Positions 8,127-15,013 are shown, counted from the stretch's first letter. The stretch: 15,266 nucleotides of DNA from Betaproteobacteria bacterium TMED156 (GCA_002171155.1 NHHF01000022.1:1-15266), one strand, 5' to 3'. The notes: generated by a model from the sequence alone, not told the origin. A program made the numbers and translations.

Positions 8127-8819
8127 TTATTTCCGAAATTTCACGACTTCGGCGGCATCAATTTCACCGTAATCGCGTACATCAAGGCGAACACCGCTCG
8201 CGCCACCTGTCGACGCGGCAAGCACTTCCGCAAAGACGGATGATGAAACAGCTTCCCGACCGCTGCCGGTGTCGGCATACGCGTCCAGCCGGACGGCGGC
8301 GTGTTCATCAAGGATGTTTTGGGGAACATTTTTCCAGGTGAAACCGACAAGCCCGCTTGCCTGCGGCCCCAATTCAATTGTGTCGATCACTTCGCCATTC
8401 ATATCCGAGATTGTAATGCTGGTAGCGCTGGAAGCCGACGGCAGGTCGACAACGCCGTGGATCTCACCATTTTCATTTGGTCGCGCCGTATTACCAGGGA
8501 TGAGAACCGAACTGCCTAGCAAATTAGTTGCTGTAGCAAGCCTGAACTCGGAAAGCTGCGCAGACAGACCCTTCAGAGTCTCGCCCATATCCGTAATGCC
8601 TGTAACGGTTGAGAACTGGGCCATCTGCGCGATGAAATCACCATTTTCCATGGGTGCAAATGGGTCCTGATTTTGCAACTGCGTGGTCATCAATTTCAGA
8701 AAATCTTCCTGACCAAGCGAGTTATTGCCAGCTTGCTTTTTCTCGTCAGCCCTGTTGACGCCAAGCTTATCGAGAATGGCAGAAAGCGAGTTTTGTGAGT
8801 TTTGATCAATCGTGGACAT
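8127..8819 (-). CDS. flgD: Flagellar hook capping protein FlgD
   Basis: FlgD forms the temporary cap on the growing hook and guides FlgE assembly. The protein has 230 residues, usual for the family. The conserved N-terminal capping motif is clear at about residues 34-65: [20 protein letters not shown], then [20 protein letters not shown]. The remainder contains the FlgD Ig/tudor-like region with [17 protein letters not shown] and [17 protein letters not shown] lies upstream of the ATG as ribosome-binding site. It starts 14 bases after flgC and precedes flgE, the standard order. Confidence 0.96.
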   Translation of the reverse strand: MSTIDQNSQNSLSAILDKLGVNRADEKKQAGNNSLGQEDFLKLMTTQLQNQDPFAPMENGDFIAQMAQFSTVTGITDMGETLKGLSAQLSEFRLATATNLLGSSVLIPGNTARPNENGEIHGVVDLPSASSATSITISDMNGEVIDTIELGPQASGLVGFTWKNVPQNILDEHAAVRLDAYADTGSGREAVSSSVFAEVLAASTGGASGVRLDVRDYGEIDAAEVVKFRK

Positions 8820-8833
8820 TATTTACTCCGGAC

Positions 8834-9259
8834 TTATTTACCCATTGAAAGTGTGCGCACCATTAGGGCACGCAAGGTTGTTATAACTTCGACATTGTTC
8901 TGGTACTGGCGACTAGCCTCCAGCATATCGACCATCTCTTCTTCCGGCAGCACAGACGATGCAAAAACAAAACCATTTTCATCAGCTTTGGGATGATCCG
9001 GGTCGTATTTGCGCTCTGCAGGGCGTTCCAATGCCACAATTTCGACAACATCGGTTGTCGCTAAGCCGTCTTTGTTGAAATTTTCAGAGAATTTGGTCTC
9101 AAAAACCGGGCGCATGGGCTGAAAGGCCTCTTCTTCGGAACCCGCGACCGTGTTGGCATTTGCCAGATTGCTGGCAATCGTATTCATCCGCGCCATTTGC
9201 GCGTTCATGGCGCGCTGGGCGATATCAAAAATATTCTTAACTTGCGACGACTGGTTCAT
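8834..9259 (-). CDS. flgC: Flagellar proximal rod protein FlgC
   Basis: FlgC is a proximal rod subunit. The 141-residue protein has the N-terminal rod motif MNTIASNLANANTVAGSEEE and the C-terminal segment SVLPEEEMVDMLEASRQYQN followed by a helix ending near the stop, both characteristic of FlgC. Its ATG overlaps the flgB stop codon in a TAATG arrangement, so translation is probably coupled. The gene fliE, which commonly follows flgC, is not here; flgD comes next instead. Confidence 0.95.
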   Translation of the reverse strand: MNQSSQVKNIFDIAQRAMNAQMARMNTIASNLANANTVAGSEEEAFQPMRPVFETKFSENFNKDGLATTDVVEIVALERPAERKYDPDHPKADENGFVFASSVLPEEEMVDMLEASRQYQNNVEVITTLRALMVRTLSMGK

Positions 9260-9642
9260 TACTCACCCCTGATCGCGGACATGAGACCGGCAATGCGGCC
9301 ATTGATAAATGCAAGCGAGGACTGATAGCGCACGGCGTTCTCGGAAAATTCGGTCTGCTCGACCACCATTTCCACAGTGTTGCCGTCCAACGACGGGTTG
9401 ACCGATTGGCGATAGGCCAGTTCGCCTTCGCGCGCACCGGCTATCGGAATATGCTTGTCGTGTGTCGTTGTCATAACGCTTGTCTTGGCGATTTTTTGCA
9501 TCTCAGCAGCGAAATTCACATCCCGCGCCTTGAAGTGCGGCGTCGCGGCATTGGCGATATTTGTCGCCAATACACTGCCGCGCCGCGACCGTAGGGCCAG
9601 CGTGTCTGCGTGAAATTTCAAACTGTCTACAAACGAACTCAT
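9259..9642 (-). CDS. flgB: Flagellar proximal rod protein FlgB
   Basis: FlgB is the most proximal rod subunit next to the MS-ring and FliE. The 127-residue length is typical. It carries LALRSRRGSVLATNIANAAT followed by PHFKARDVNF, the FlgB signature, and VNPSLDGNTVEMVVEQTEFS with ENAVRYQSSLAFI near the C-terminus. It is the first gene of the operon. A GGAAAG ribosome-binding site lies at 9647-9652, and a sigma-54 promoter lies 58-72 bases upstream of the start. Confidence 0.96.
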   Translation of the reverse strand: MSSFVDSLKFHADTLALRSRRGSVLATNIANAATPHFKARDVNFAAEMQKIAKTSVMTTTHDKHIPIAGAREGELAYRQSVNPSLDGNTVEMVVEQTEFSENAVRYQSSLAFINGRIAGLMSAIRGE

Positions 9643-9686
9643 TTATCTTTCCGAACTATGCTAATGTTCCGACGTGACGGATCACT

Positions 9687-9701
9687 TGGAACTGAATTTG
9701 C
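9687..9701 (+). promoter_or_regulatory. Probable facing sigma-54 promoter of the acidic-protein gene
   Basis: The plus strand reads TGGAACTGAATTTGC followed by A. It has the invariant GG and GC at the right distance and an intact TTGCA, with two mismatches in the -24 box. The predicted start is near 9713, 24 bases before the ATG at 9737, with GGAG in between. It overlaps the flgB promoter tail-to-tail and shares the same GC dinucleotide. Motif seen directly; function inferred. Confidence 0.6.
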
Positions 9702-9714
9702 AAATTCGGTGCCA
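9700..9714 (-). promoter_or_regulatory. Sigma-54 promoter of the flgBCDEF operon
   Basis: The minus strand reads TGGCACCGAATTTGC followed by A. It matches TGGCACG-N4-TTGCW with one mismatch (C for the G at position 7). The predicted start is near 9688, about 46 bases before the flgB ATG. Its -12 GC (9700-9701) is the centre of a perfect 14-base palindrome GAATTTGCAAATTC (9694-9707), which it shares with a facing promoter-like element on the plus strand. Confidence 0.87.
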
Positions 9715-9736
9715 AATCGTTAGTTGGAGTAAAAAA

Positions 9737-10678
9737 ATGGACGAGGTCGATCTTCCTGAACACGCGCGAGAGCCGCGAACTGGCCTACGGCGTCTGGCAC
9801 CCGAAATTGAAGCGGCGCGTGACCAAATAGTCGATCACTTTGAAGACAAACCGTTTTCCGAACTCAAAACCTTTGTTCAGAAGCTTCTGGAAACTGAAGA
9901 AGACGAAACCAAACGCCTCGGCGCATTGGCGGCGCGCGTCTATATGTTGCGTAAGCGAATTATAGATTTTGAAGAAACCGTCGAATTGGTACCAGCCGAG
10001 GAACTCGCCGCCATACGCGATATGTCGGATAGGCCCACCACTGGTGATGGCTGGGCTCGCGTGCGGGTGCTGGAAAACTGCGAAGTAAACGGCATGCGGC
10101 TTCCCGAAGGCATTATCGTTGATGTTTCGGCAGAAGACGCCCAACGCCTGATCGACTCCGGACATGCCGAACTGCGTGAGGCGGGAGAACCGGACCTATC
10201 GGAAGATGATGACGAATTTGACGCTTCTGAAAGCGCCGATCTGCCCGATTCTGAATATGATGCTGAAGCGGAAGACGCGCCAGAACCAGAAGATGAAGTT
10301 GACGAAACCGATGATGAAGTTGACGAAACCGATGATGAAATTGACGAAACCGATGATGAAGCTGACGAAACTGATGATGATGAAGCGGATGAGGTAGCCG
10401 AAGCGGACGCGACGGATGAGGAAATTCTTGCGGCGGCGGAAATCGCCGAAGATGCCGAAACGGACGCGCCGGACGCAGAAGACGTGCCGGACGAACAAGT
10501 CCTTGATACCAGCGATCACGCGCTGGCAACCGCCATTGCGGAGACGGCCGAAGCTTTCAATGAAATTGACGTCGCGCTGGCAGCCGATATCGCCGAGGAA
10601 CAAGCCGCGTCAGATGACGAAAATGAAACAGGTGACGAGGCAGATGAAGAGGTAGATGCAGAGGCAGATGAAACCTAG
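9737..10678 (+). CDS. Highly acidic repeat protein of unknown function, divergent from flgB
   Basis: I do not recognise a named family. The 313-residue form from ATG 9737 is preferred over an in-frame ATG at 9674. It has GGAG at 9725-9728, eight bases upstream, and the earlier start lies inside or before the promoter region. Residues 1-95 are charged and helical (APEIEAARDQIVDHFEDK; LGALAARVYMLRKRIIDFEE). Residues about 106-148 form a small compact segment (WARVRVLENCEVNGMRLPEG...), reminiscent of short beta modules found in phage and alphaproteobacterial proteins; that likeness is a guess. Residues 155-313 are extremely rich in Asp, Glu and Ala and include four heptad units of DEVDETD type at 186-213. 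There is no signal peptide or membrane segment. It overlaps the next gene by 11 bases. Its position facing flgB with a sigma-54-like promoter suggests flagellar co-regulation, perhaps a chaperone, scaffold or cation-binding role. Confidence 0.82.
   Translation: MDEVDLPEHAREPRTGLRRLAPEIEAARDQIVDHFEDKPFSELKTFVQKLLETEEDETKRLGALAARVYMLRKRIIDFEETVELVPAEELAAIRDMSDRPTTGDGWARVRVLENCEVNGMRLPEGIIVDVSAEDAQRLIDSGHAELREAGEPDLSEDDDEFDASESADLPDSEYDAEAEDAPEPEDEVDETDDEVDETDDEIDETDDEADETDDDEADEVAEADATDEEILAAAEIAEDAETDAPDAEDVPDEQVLDTSDHALATAIAETAEAFNEIDVALAADIAEEQAASDDENETGDEADEEVDAEADET
10292..10375 (+). repeat. Four tandem 21-bp repeats encoding a DE-rich heptad
   Basis: Four direct repeats of 21 bases begin at 10292, 10313, 10334 and 10355, each starting GATGAA and ending GA(C/T)GAAAC(C/T)GAT. 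They encode DEVDETD, DEVDETD, DEIDETD and DEADETD in frame. A degenerate fifth unit follows (GATGATGAAGCGGATGAG). The first two units are identical, suggesting slippage-driven expansion; because 21 is divisible by three, changes in copy number keep the frame. Confidence 0.9.
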
Positions 10679-11009
10679 CCGCTTCAGCCTGATTATTTTA
10701 AGCCTCGGCGTTTCGCTGTCCGCATGCGAGGATTTTGTTCGTTTCAAAACTGAAAAATATGCTTGCAATACCAATAGTTTAGGCCTTATCAGTGTCGAAT
10801 TGCAGACCCAGCGCGGCTCGACAGCGGCCACGCTCTACACCGATCGGGGCACGCAAGCCCTTGAAATTATTTTGCGCGACAGAGGTCAACTGGAACTGGA
10901 AGCCGCCGATAATGAGATCAGCATCAATCGTGAAACCGGCGAGCTAAAAGCGCTATTTGGAGCGCGCTATGCCACCATGGTTTGCGAGAAATCGGTTTTT
11001 GCAATGTGA
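10668..11009 (+). CDS. Small putative lipoprotein of unknown function
   Basis: The 113-residue form from ATG 10668 starts MKPSRFSLIILSLGVSLSAC, a classical lipoprotein signal peptide with lipobox LSAC and Glu at +2. An in-frame ATG at 10656 would add four residues. The gene overlaps the end of the acidic-protein gene by 11 bases (ATGAAACCTAG), which implies translational coupling. The mature part is about 94 residues with two further cysteines (YACN and MVCEK) that could form a disulfide, and alternating beta-type stretches (LISVELQTQ, ATLYTDRG, ALEIILRDRG). This recalls small beta-barrel periplasmic lipoproteins such as MliC-type lysozyme inhibitors, but no diagnostic motif is seen. It converges on the flagellar operon to the right with a 21-base gap. 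Confidence 0.75.
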   Translation: MKPSRFSLIILSLGVSLSACEDFVRFKTEKYACNTNSLGLISVELQTQRGSTAATLYTDRGTQALEIILRDRGQLELEAADNEISINRETGELKALFGARYATMVCEKSVFAM

Positions 11010-11012
11010 AGA

Positions 11013-11025
11013 CCAGCCGCGCTGG
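11013..11025. other. Short perfect hairpin between convergent genes
   Basis: CCAGC-CGC-GCTGG forms a five-pair stem in the 21-base gap between the convergent lipoprotein and DUF2802-like genes. No T-run follows on either strand, so intrinsic termination is doubtful, but the position suits a bidirectional transcript end. Confidence 0.3.
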
Positions 11026-11030
11026 AACGT

Positions 11031-11483
11031 CTAGCCGGGGTTCTTGCCATGAAATTTGACGATGGCGTCGGCTTGTTCGGCAGAAATGCCTGTTGCCTCG
11101 ACAAGACCTGCGCGTTTGGCACCCTGCCGCGCCATTTCAATCGCCCGCGATATCTGTTCCTGCTGGTTAACACCATCGGCAAGGCGCACAATTTCGGCCT
11201 GCAAGGAGGCAATTGCCTTGCCCTGCTCCAGCAGCATGGCCAGCAGCGCGTTCATGGCCTCGCCATCTGCCGGTGCCGCGGATGTCGAGCGCACATCGTT
11301 AACCGCTTTTGCAAGCTGCTGGTGGCGTCCATACATGTCTTCCAGAACCACTTTTAAACGGCGGCTCTGAAGCCAGAAAATGATAATGGCGGCAAAGGCG
11401 ATGAGCATCATGGCGAGCAGCGCCAGAAACGGCAGCGCCGCACCGGAAAAGAAAAACTCAATAAAATTCTGCATGTCCAACAC
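11031..11483 (-). CDS. Membrane-anchored coiled-coil protein, DUF2802-like, last gene of the flgP operon
   Basis: The protein is about 150 residues. One transmembrane helix lies near the N-terminus (FFFSGAALPFLALLAMMLIA through AAIIIFW, about residues 10-33), followed by a charged helical region likely to be coiled coil. The C-terminus reads ISRAIEMARQGAKRAGLVEA, then TGISAEQADAIVKFHG. This architecture and tail resemble the DUF2802 family, which is often found beside flagellar and chemotaxis genes; the assignment is by pattern only. The start is ambiguous: GTG at 11486, GTG at 11483, TTG at 11480 or ATG at 11474. A strong GAGGAG at 11488-11493 sits too close to 11486 and rather far from 11474, so 11483 or 11480 is favoured. 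It follows flgN by about ten bases. Confidence 0.8.
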   Translation of the reverse strand: MLDMQNFIEFFFSGAALPFLALLAMMLIAFAAIIIFWLQSRRLKVVLEDMYGRHQQLAKAVNDVRSTSAAPADGEAMNALLAMLLEQGKAIASLQAEIVRLADGVNQQEQISRAIEMARQGAKRAGLVEATGISAEQADAIVKFHGKNPG

Positions 11484-11495
11484 CACACTCCTCTA

Positions 11496-11801
11496 TCAAC
11501 CGCGATCTACCATCTCGGCCAGATCTGCTCCCAAAGCATCAAACCACTGCAGGCGCGCTTGGGTTTTGGCTTGCAGGTCAATTAATTTGTCCATGCATGC
11601 GGCCAAATGCAAGCGTTGATCGCCGCTCATGCCACCGTCGGTAACTGCGGTTTTCATTTCGGCAAACCGGGTTTCGATAAAATTTTCAAGAGTTGCCATC
11701 GGCGCGGCGAGTTTGGCCGGATCGGAAAGGCAGCCGTGCGCTTGGACTAAGATTTCATCGAGATCTTGCAACATGGAATCAATCGGGGACGAAGCGGTCA
11801 T
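11496..11801 (-). CDS. flgN: FlgN-like flagellar export chaperone
   Basis: FlgN is the cytosolic chaperone for the hook-filament junction proteins FlgK and FlgL. This 101-residue protein is small, soluble and predicted almost all helical (SPIDSMLQDLDEILVQAHGC; HLAACMDKLIDLQAKTQARL). It sits directly after flgM with a 23-base gap, the classic flgMN order. Sequence conservation in FlgN is poor, so the call rests on position, size and helical character. The C-terminal QWFDALGADLAEM is compatible with the amphipathic substrate-binding helix. No strong ribosome-binding site precedes the ATG. Confidence 0.62.
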   Translation of the reverse strand: MTASSPIDSMLQDLDEILVQAHGCLSDPAKLAAPMATLENFIETRFAEMKTAVTDGGMSGDQRLHLAACMDKLIDLQAKTQARLQWFDALGADLAEMVDRG

Positions 11802-11824
11802 AACAATAGATTGGTATATTGTCG

Positions 11825-12124
11825 CTAGTCTTTCAACTCCCGATAAGCATCCATAAGTGCGTCTGAAACCCGCTCCAAATTGATGGGGTAATCACCGCGA
11901 GAAATTGCTTCCTTAATCCGCTGAACTGCTTTTTTATCAATAGGCGGCGCTTTAGCCATTTCAGCAACGACTGATTGCTTCACATCAATGATTGTACCGC
12001 CAGATGACGCAGACGTAGAAACGTTAGTAGCGGCGCCTTTAGCGGTTCCTGCCGAAACGTCTGCCGTACGACCCTTTTGGTGGGGGTCTACGCGACTAAA
12101 GTTATTTTTAATCGAGTCAACCAT
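11825..12124 (-). CDS. flgM: Anti-sigma-28 factor FlgM
   Basis: FlgM binds and inhibits the flagellar sigma factor FliA (sigma-28) until the hook is complete, then is exported through the hook. The 99-residue protein has a disordered Ser/Thr/Ala-rich N-terminal half and the diagnostic C-terminal sigma-binding region: KKAVQRIKEAISRGDYPINL followed by ERVSDALMDAY. TAGGAGT lies about eight bases before the ATG as a good ribosome-binding site. It lies 37 bases after flgA. No sigma-28 promoter was seen in that gap, so expression probably comes from the sigma-54 promoter at 15060-15074. Confidence 0.93.
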   Translation of the reverse strand: MVDSIKNNFSRVDPHQKGRTADVSAGTAKGAATNVSTSASSGGTIIDVKQSVVAEMAKAPPIDKKAVQRIKEAISRGDYPINLERVSDALMDAYRELKD

Positions 12125-12161
12125 GTTGATATACTCCTACATATGTATTTACGACTTAAGT

Positions 12162-12920
12162 TTAATTTATTTTAGTGCCGATCGATATTTTTTTTGTTCC
12201 TGCCACAAATCCGTGCAAAACGCTGTTTGAGGAACGGTTTCGAACCTTCACGAAATCCCCGAGACGCCCGTTCTCCATGGCGATTCCTTCCATTGTCACT
12301 TGAATGCCACCGACAGTATTCACTACCGACACGTTTTGCTTGGCGCGCACCATCCAATTTGGACTCAGATGTCGGTCATGCACAACAAGGCCCGCACGTA
12401 GCGATTTTTTGGCCCGCCGCCCAACAAGGTCGTCGATATCGGTAAAACCGCCGCCGCCATTGCGGGATAGCGTTTGCAGTCCGAGGTCAGCACGCGTCAG
12501 ATAATCCCCTCCGGTAACTGGACGCACCACAATAACCCGCTGCATCAAATCAAGATTATCGGATTTTCTCTGTATTTCCATACTTTTGACGGCTTTTTTC
12601 GGGGCTTTTTTCTGATATCCGGTGCGGACAAAAATATCCCACATATTTTCTTGCCGACAGACAACGCGCACGGTTTGCCAGCCGCCAAAGGCTTTTTCTA
12701 CGTCAAGCTCACCCGCGCAGTGCCGAAACAGGCGGTCGGGTTTGATCGACGGCGTGACCCGAAGGCCATATTCCGCCAGGGCAGCCTCAATCACCACACG
12801 AATCTGTGCGCCATTAATGCGTTCTGCAACAGGTTCGCTCATGCCCTCGCTAGTGGTTTCAGTAGCTAAAAGCTGCATATTTGGCAAAAAAAGCAGCAAA
12901 ATGACGCTAAATCGCTTCAT
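12162..12920 (-). CDS. flgA: Flagellar P-ring assembly chaperone FlgA
   Basis: FlgA is a periplasmic chaperone needed for FlgI to form the P ring in the peptidoglycan layer. The 252-residue precursor begins with a Sec signal peptide (MKRFSVILLLFLPNMQLLAT). The N-terminal part includes a cysteine pair, C68 in FRHCAG and C87 in VVCRQ. The C-terminal SAF domain is clear: VIVVRPVTGGDYLTRADLG, LVGRRAKKSLRAGLVVHDRH and VTMEGIAMENGRLGDFVKVR. The ATG is directly adjacent to the stop codon of the LysM gene (TAAATG), so translation is coupled. Confidence 0.93.
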   Translation of the reverse strand: MKRFSVILLLFLPNMQLLATETTSEGMSEPVAERINGAQIRVVIEAALAEYGLRVTPSIKPDRLFRHCAGELDVEKAFGGWQTVRVVCRQENMWDIFVRTGYQKKAPKKAVKSMEIQRKSDNLDLMQRVIVVRPVTGGDYLTRADLGLQTLSRNGGGGFTDIDDLVGRRAKKSLRAGLVVHDRHLSPNWMVRAKQNVSVVNTVGGIQVTMEGIAMENGRLGDFVKVRNRSSNSVLHGFVAGTKKISIGTKIN

Positions 12921-13364
12921 TTAGTGGCCCAAAAAGAAAATATGGCCAGTGGATTCCGGCTGATGCGCGTCCGCCGCCTCATTGCCATAGGGCCGCATGA
13001 CCATGGATTTGATCTGGTTTACCGATGGCAGGTGCAGCACCCGTCCGGCGTATAAAAAATTCGGATTATTGCGGACAAATGCACCGCGATTGGCCTTGAC
13101 AATGGCAAGTTCCAGAAATTTCCGGTCCAATCCGGCCGTGGCGTAATACTTGTTCATGATCTTAAACAATGAATCGCCTTTTTTGACCTTGTGGCGTCCC
13201 GAATGGTCGGGATTTTCAGCGAATTGCGAGCCTGCATTCTGCGATTTCTTGCCGGTTTGACGCTGCTCGTTTTCTAGCACAACCAGCGGAAAAGTTTCAG
13301 CCAGCGCCGGCGGCACGACACATAAAACTGCCAGACAAATAAGAAGAAAACCACGCAACAACAT
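12921..13364 (-). CDS. Secreted LysM-domain protein, FimV-like N-terminal type
   Basis: The 147-residue precursor has a signal peptide (residues 1-22, cleavage likely after ALA) and one LysM-type domain at about 58-113. It reads HKVKKGDSLFKIMNKYYATA, then FLELAIVKANRGAF, NNPNFLYAGRVLHLPS. The spacing, with AIVKANRxAF and NPN, resembles the LysM-like module of FimV/HubP polar landmark proteins more than a standard LysM. LysM domains bind peptidoglycan, so this is probably a periplasmic wall-binding protein. It sits between flgT and flgA, overlapping the flgT stop as TAATG. A role in seating the P or H ring in the wall is inferred from position. The C-terminal 30 residues are unremarkable. Confidence 0.85.
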   Translation of the reverse strand: MLLRGFLLICLAVLCVVPPALAETFPLVVLENEQRQTGKKSQNAGSQFAENPDHSGRHKVKKGDSLFKIMNKYYATAGLDRKFLELAIVKANRGAFVRNNPNFLYAGRVLHLPSVNQIKSMVMRPYGNEAADAHQPESTGHIFFLGH

Positions 13365-14515
13365 TATTTTGCCTCCAGAAAGCGGACATGTTGACCGTCA
13401 ATCGTCGACAGGTCAGTCTCAGGATCAAGGGGTGAAAGAACGGCCTCGGCATCCATTAATTCTGCGATACGAAGCACGCGAAACGGCGCATCGGGCTTGT
13501 TCAGAACCGCCAGATGCGATTTGGCAAGGCCGTGACGCCGGCCCAGCGGGACAAGGGCGCGTCCTCGCGCCAGTGACACTTTCGCATGCAGGGTCTGGCA
13601 TAAAAATTGTCCGAGCTGTGCATCTACGAAACCGGCAAAACTGGCGGCCATATCCGCATCAAAGGCCGGTCGTGGCGCTTGTAAAACCTGATTGAGCGTG
13701 TTGATGAAATAATCCCGCTCGGCATGCACGATTTCTTGGATTTGGGCGCTGAAAACCGGCTCAAAGCCCTGTCCAGTGTAAACATCGACCTGCACCATGG
13801 CGTGCACGGTTTCTTCCTGCACAAGCCTGGCGTCGGTGTCGGCAGTCACGGCGTCGACTTTCAGCGAAAATTGCAGCGCATAGTCGCCCGAAGCAATGGC
13901 AGGTGCCTCTGTCAGCACATAATAATCAAATGATTGGTCGGTACGCTGGCGTCGGGTAGCATCAAAATCTGTGTCGGTCGCCAGCTCATATGACGCATTC
14001 GCGCGCGCTGGCAGGTTTTTCACGACATGCTGCATCAGCCTGTCTGCCTGACGCGCGGCCCAAGCCGGTGCTGCCGGCGACACATAAATGCGGGGGCTAA
14101 ACACCGTGAAATGCCGCCTTAAACCGGCCTCGCAAGCAGCCGGGTCGGCCATGCCAGTTACCGCGCGAATGGTCACCCGGCTTGTGTTATCTACCTGTTT
14201 TTCTTCAATAATTGTGTAGTCTAGAATATCGGCGGTGGGCCGCAAAACCGTTTCCTCGCTCAAAGCTGTGCTGGCATCCATGGCGCTGAACCCGTCGATT
14301 GCCACGCCGCCCTGCAGAGCCGCCAAATACAGCGCATCCTCAAGCGCCAGACGCCGAGCGCGGTCGGGCGTTATTTCGGCTGTGACGGCTGCCTGCCCCG
14401 TCACCTCATGCACTGAAGCCTGCCCCGCCAAGGCGATGCCGGCGATTGCGGTAAGCACCGCCATCCAAAGCGCAAGAGCGCCTTTCAGCAACTGACTTGG
14501 AAACACACAAATCAT
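13364..14515 (-). CDS. flgT: FlgT-like flagellar H-ring protein
   Basis: FlgT forms the periplasmic H ring around the basal body in Vibrio and is needed for assembly of the stator-holding T ring. The protein is 383 residues, near the family length. It has a signal peptide (about residues 1-33), then the FlgT N-terminal domain with VTGQAAVTAEITPDRARRLA followed by LEDALYLAALQGGV and ending near CEAGLRRHF. Next comes a middle domain beginning ARQADRLMQHVVKNLPARA, and a small C-terminal domain with VSLARGRALVPLGRRHGLAK. It follows flgP by 30 bases and overlaps the LysM gene. The N-terminal and middle regions are the stronger evidence. The gene is clearly more G/C-rich than flgE or the radical-SAM gene. 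Confidence 0.82.
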   Translation of the reverse strand: MICVFPSQLLKGALALWMAVLTAIAGIALAGQASVHEVTGQAAVTAEITPDRARRLALEDALYLAALQGGVAIDGFSAMDASTALSEETVLRPTADILDYTIIEEKQVDNTSRVTIRAVTGMADPAACEAGLRRHFTVFSPRIYVSPAAPAWAARQADRLMQHVVKNLPARANASYELATDTDFDATRRQRTDQSFDYYVLTEAPAIASGDYALQFSLKVDAVTADTDARLVQEETVHAMVQVDVYTGQGFEPVFSAQIQEIVHAERDYFINTLNQVLQAPRPAFDADMAASFAGFVDAQLGQFLCQTLHAKVSLARGRALVPLGRRHGLAKSHLAVLNKPDAPFRVLRIAELMDAEAVLSPLDPETDLSTIDGQHVRFLEAK

Positions 14516-14545
14516 AACGAAACCGACTTTCTAACCCTAAACCGA

Positions 14546-15013
14546 TTAGCTCGGCCGGGAGGCCGACTGCATCAGCTGAGAAATCGTGCTGCGGTCAATT
14601 TCCAGAACAATTTCGTATGTGTCTTCGCCGGTCGGGTTGATCCGAACCGTGCGGGCACCGCGAATGACGCCGCTGACGACACCACGAAACGTGTCATTAT
14701 TAACCATCAGGTCGACCACGGTTGTGTTGCCGTTGACTTTAAGCCCATGAATTTGCTCGGCAAGTTCGCGCATCGCGGCCATACGAGCAGCGCGAATAGC
14801 CATCAGGCGTCGCTGCGCCACGGATTTACCGGGCTGGCTCGACACAACGGCATAACCGATCGCCGTGATTGTCGGGATTTTCTCGACATTGGCTTCGGAC
14901 ATGATCGGGGCCAGTTCCTCGGCGGGAACCATGGCAATCCGATAATCCGAACACGCGGCGAGACTTACGCCCAAAAGGGCGCTGATAATTATAGGTGAAC
15001 AGGCTTTGAACAT
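14546..15013 (-). CDS. flgP: FlgP-like outer-membrane flagellar lipoprotein (LPP20 family)
   Basis: FlgP is an outer-membrane lipoprotein forming disks or an outer ring at the flagellar base in Vibrio and Campylobacter. The start at 15013 gives 155 residues beginning MFKACSPIIISALLGVSLAAC, a lipoprotein signal with Cys21 as the lipidated residue. A longer in-frame start at 15082 is rejected because it lies upstream of the sigma-54 promoter and lacks a signal peptide. GGAGAG sits just before ATG 15013. The mature part has the LPP20-type core: SVAQRRLMAIRAARMAAMRE, LAEQIHGLKVNG, then GARTVRINPTGEDTYEIVLE. It is the first gene of the operon to flgT, flgA, flgM and flgN. Confidence 0.85.
   Translation of the reverse strand: MFKACSPIIISALLGVSLAACSDYRIAMVPAEELAPIMSEANVEKIPTITAIGYAVVSSQPGKSVAQRRLMAIRAARMAAMRELAEQIHGLKVNGNTTVVDLMVNNDTFRGVVSGVIRGARTVRINPTGEDTYEIVLEIDRSTISQLMQSASRPS

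Noticed and set aside
9674..9736. Upstream ATG start for the acidic protein
   Set aside because: It would begin before the promoter pair at 9687-9714 and lacks a ribosome-binding site, while ATG 9737 has GGAG at suitable spacing.
10113..10529. Minus-strand frames rich in His, Pro, Arg and Phe opposite the acidic gene
   Set aside because: Low-complexity mirror of the Asp/Glu-rich repeat on the plus strand, not an independent gene.
12544..12580. TCCGATAA as part of a sigma-28 promoter inside flgA
   Set aside because: No TAAA element at the proper distance upstream, and the site lies within coding sequence.
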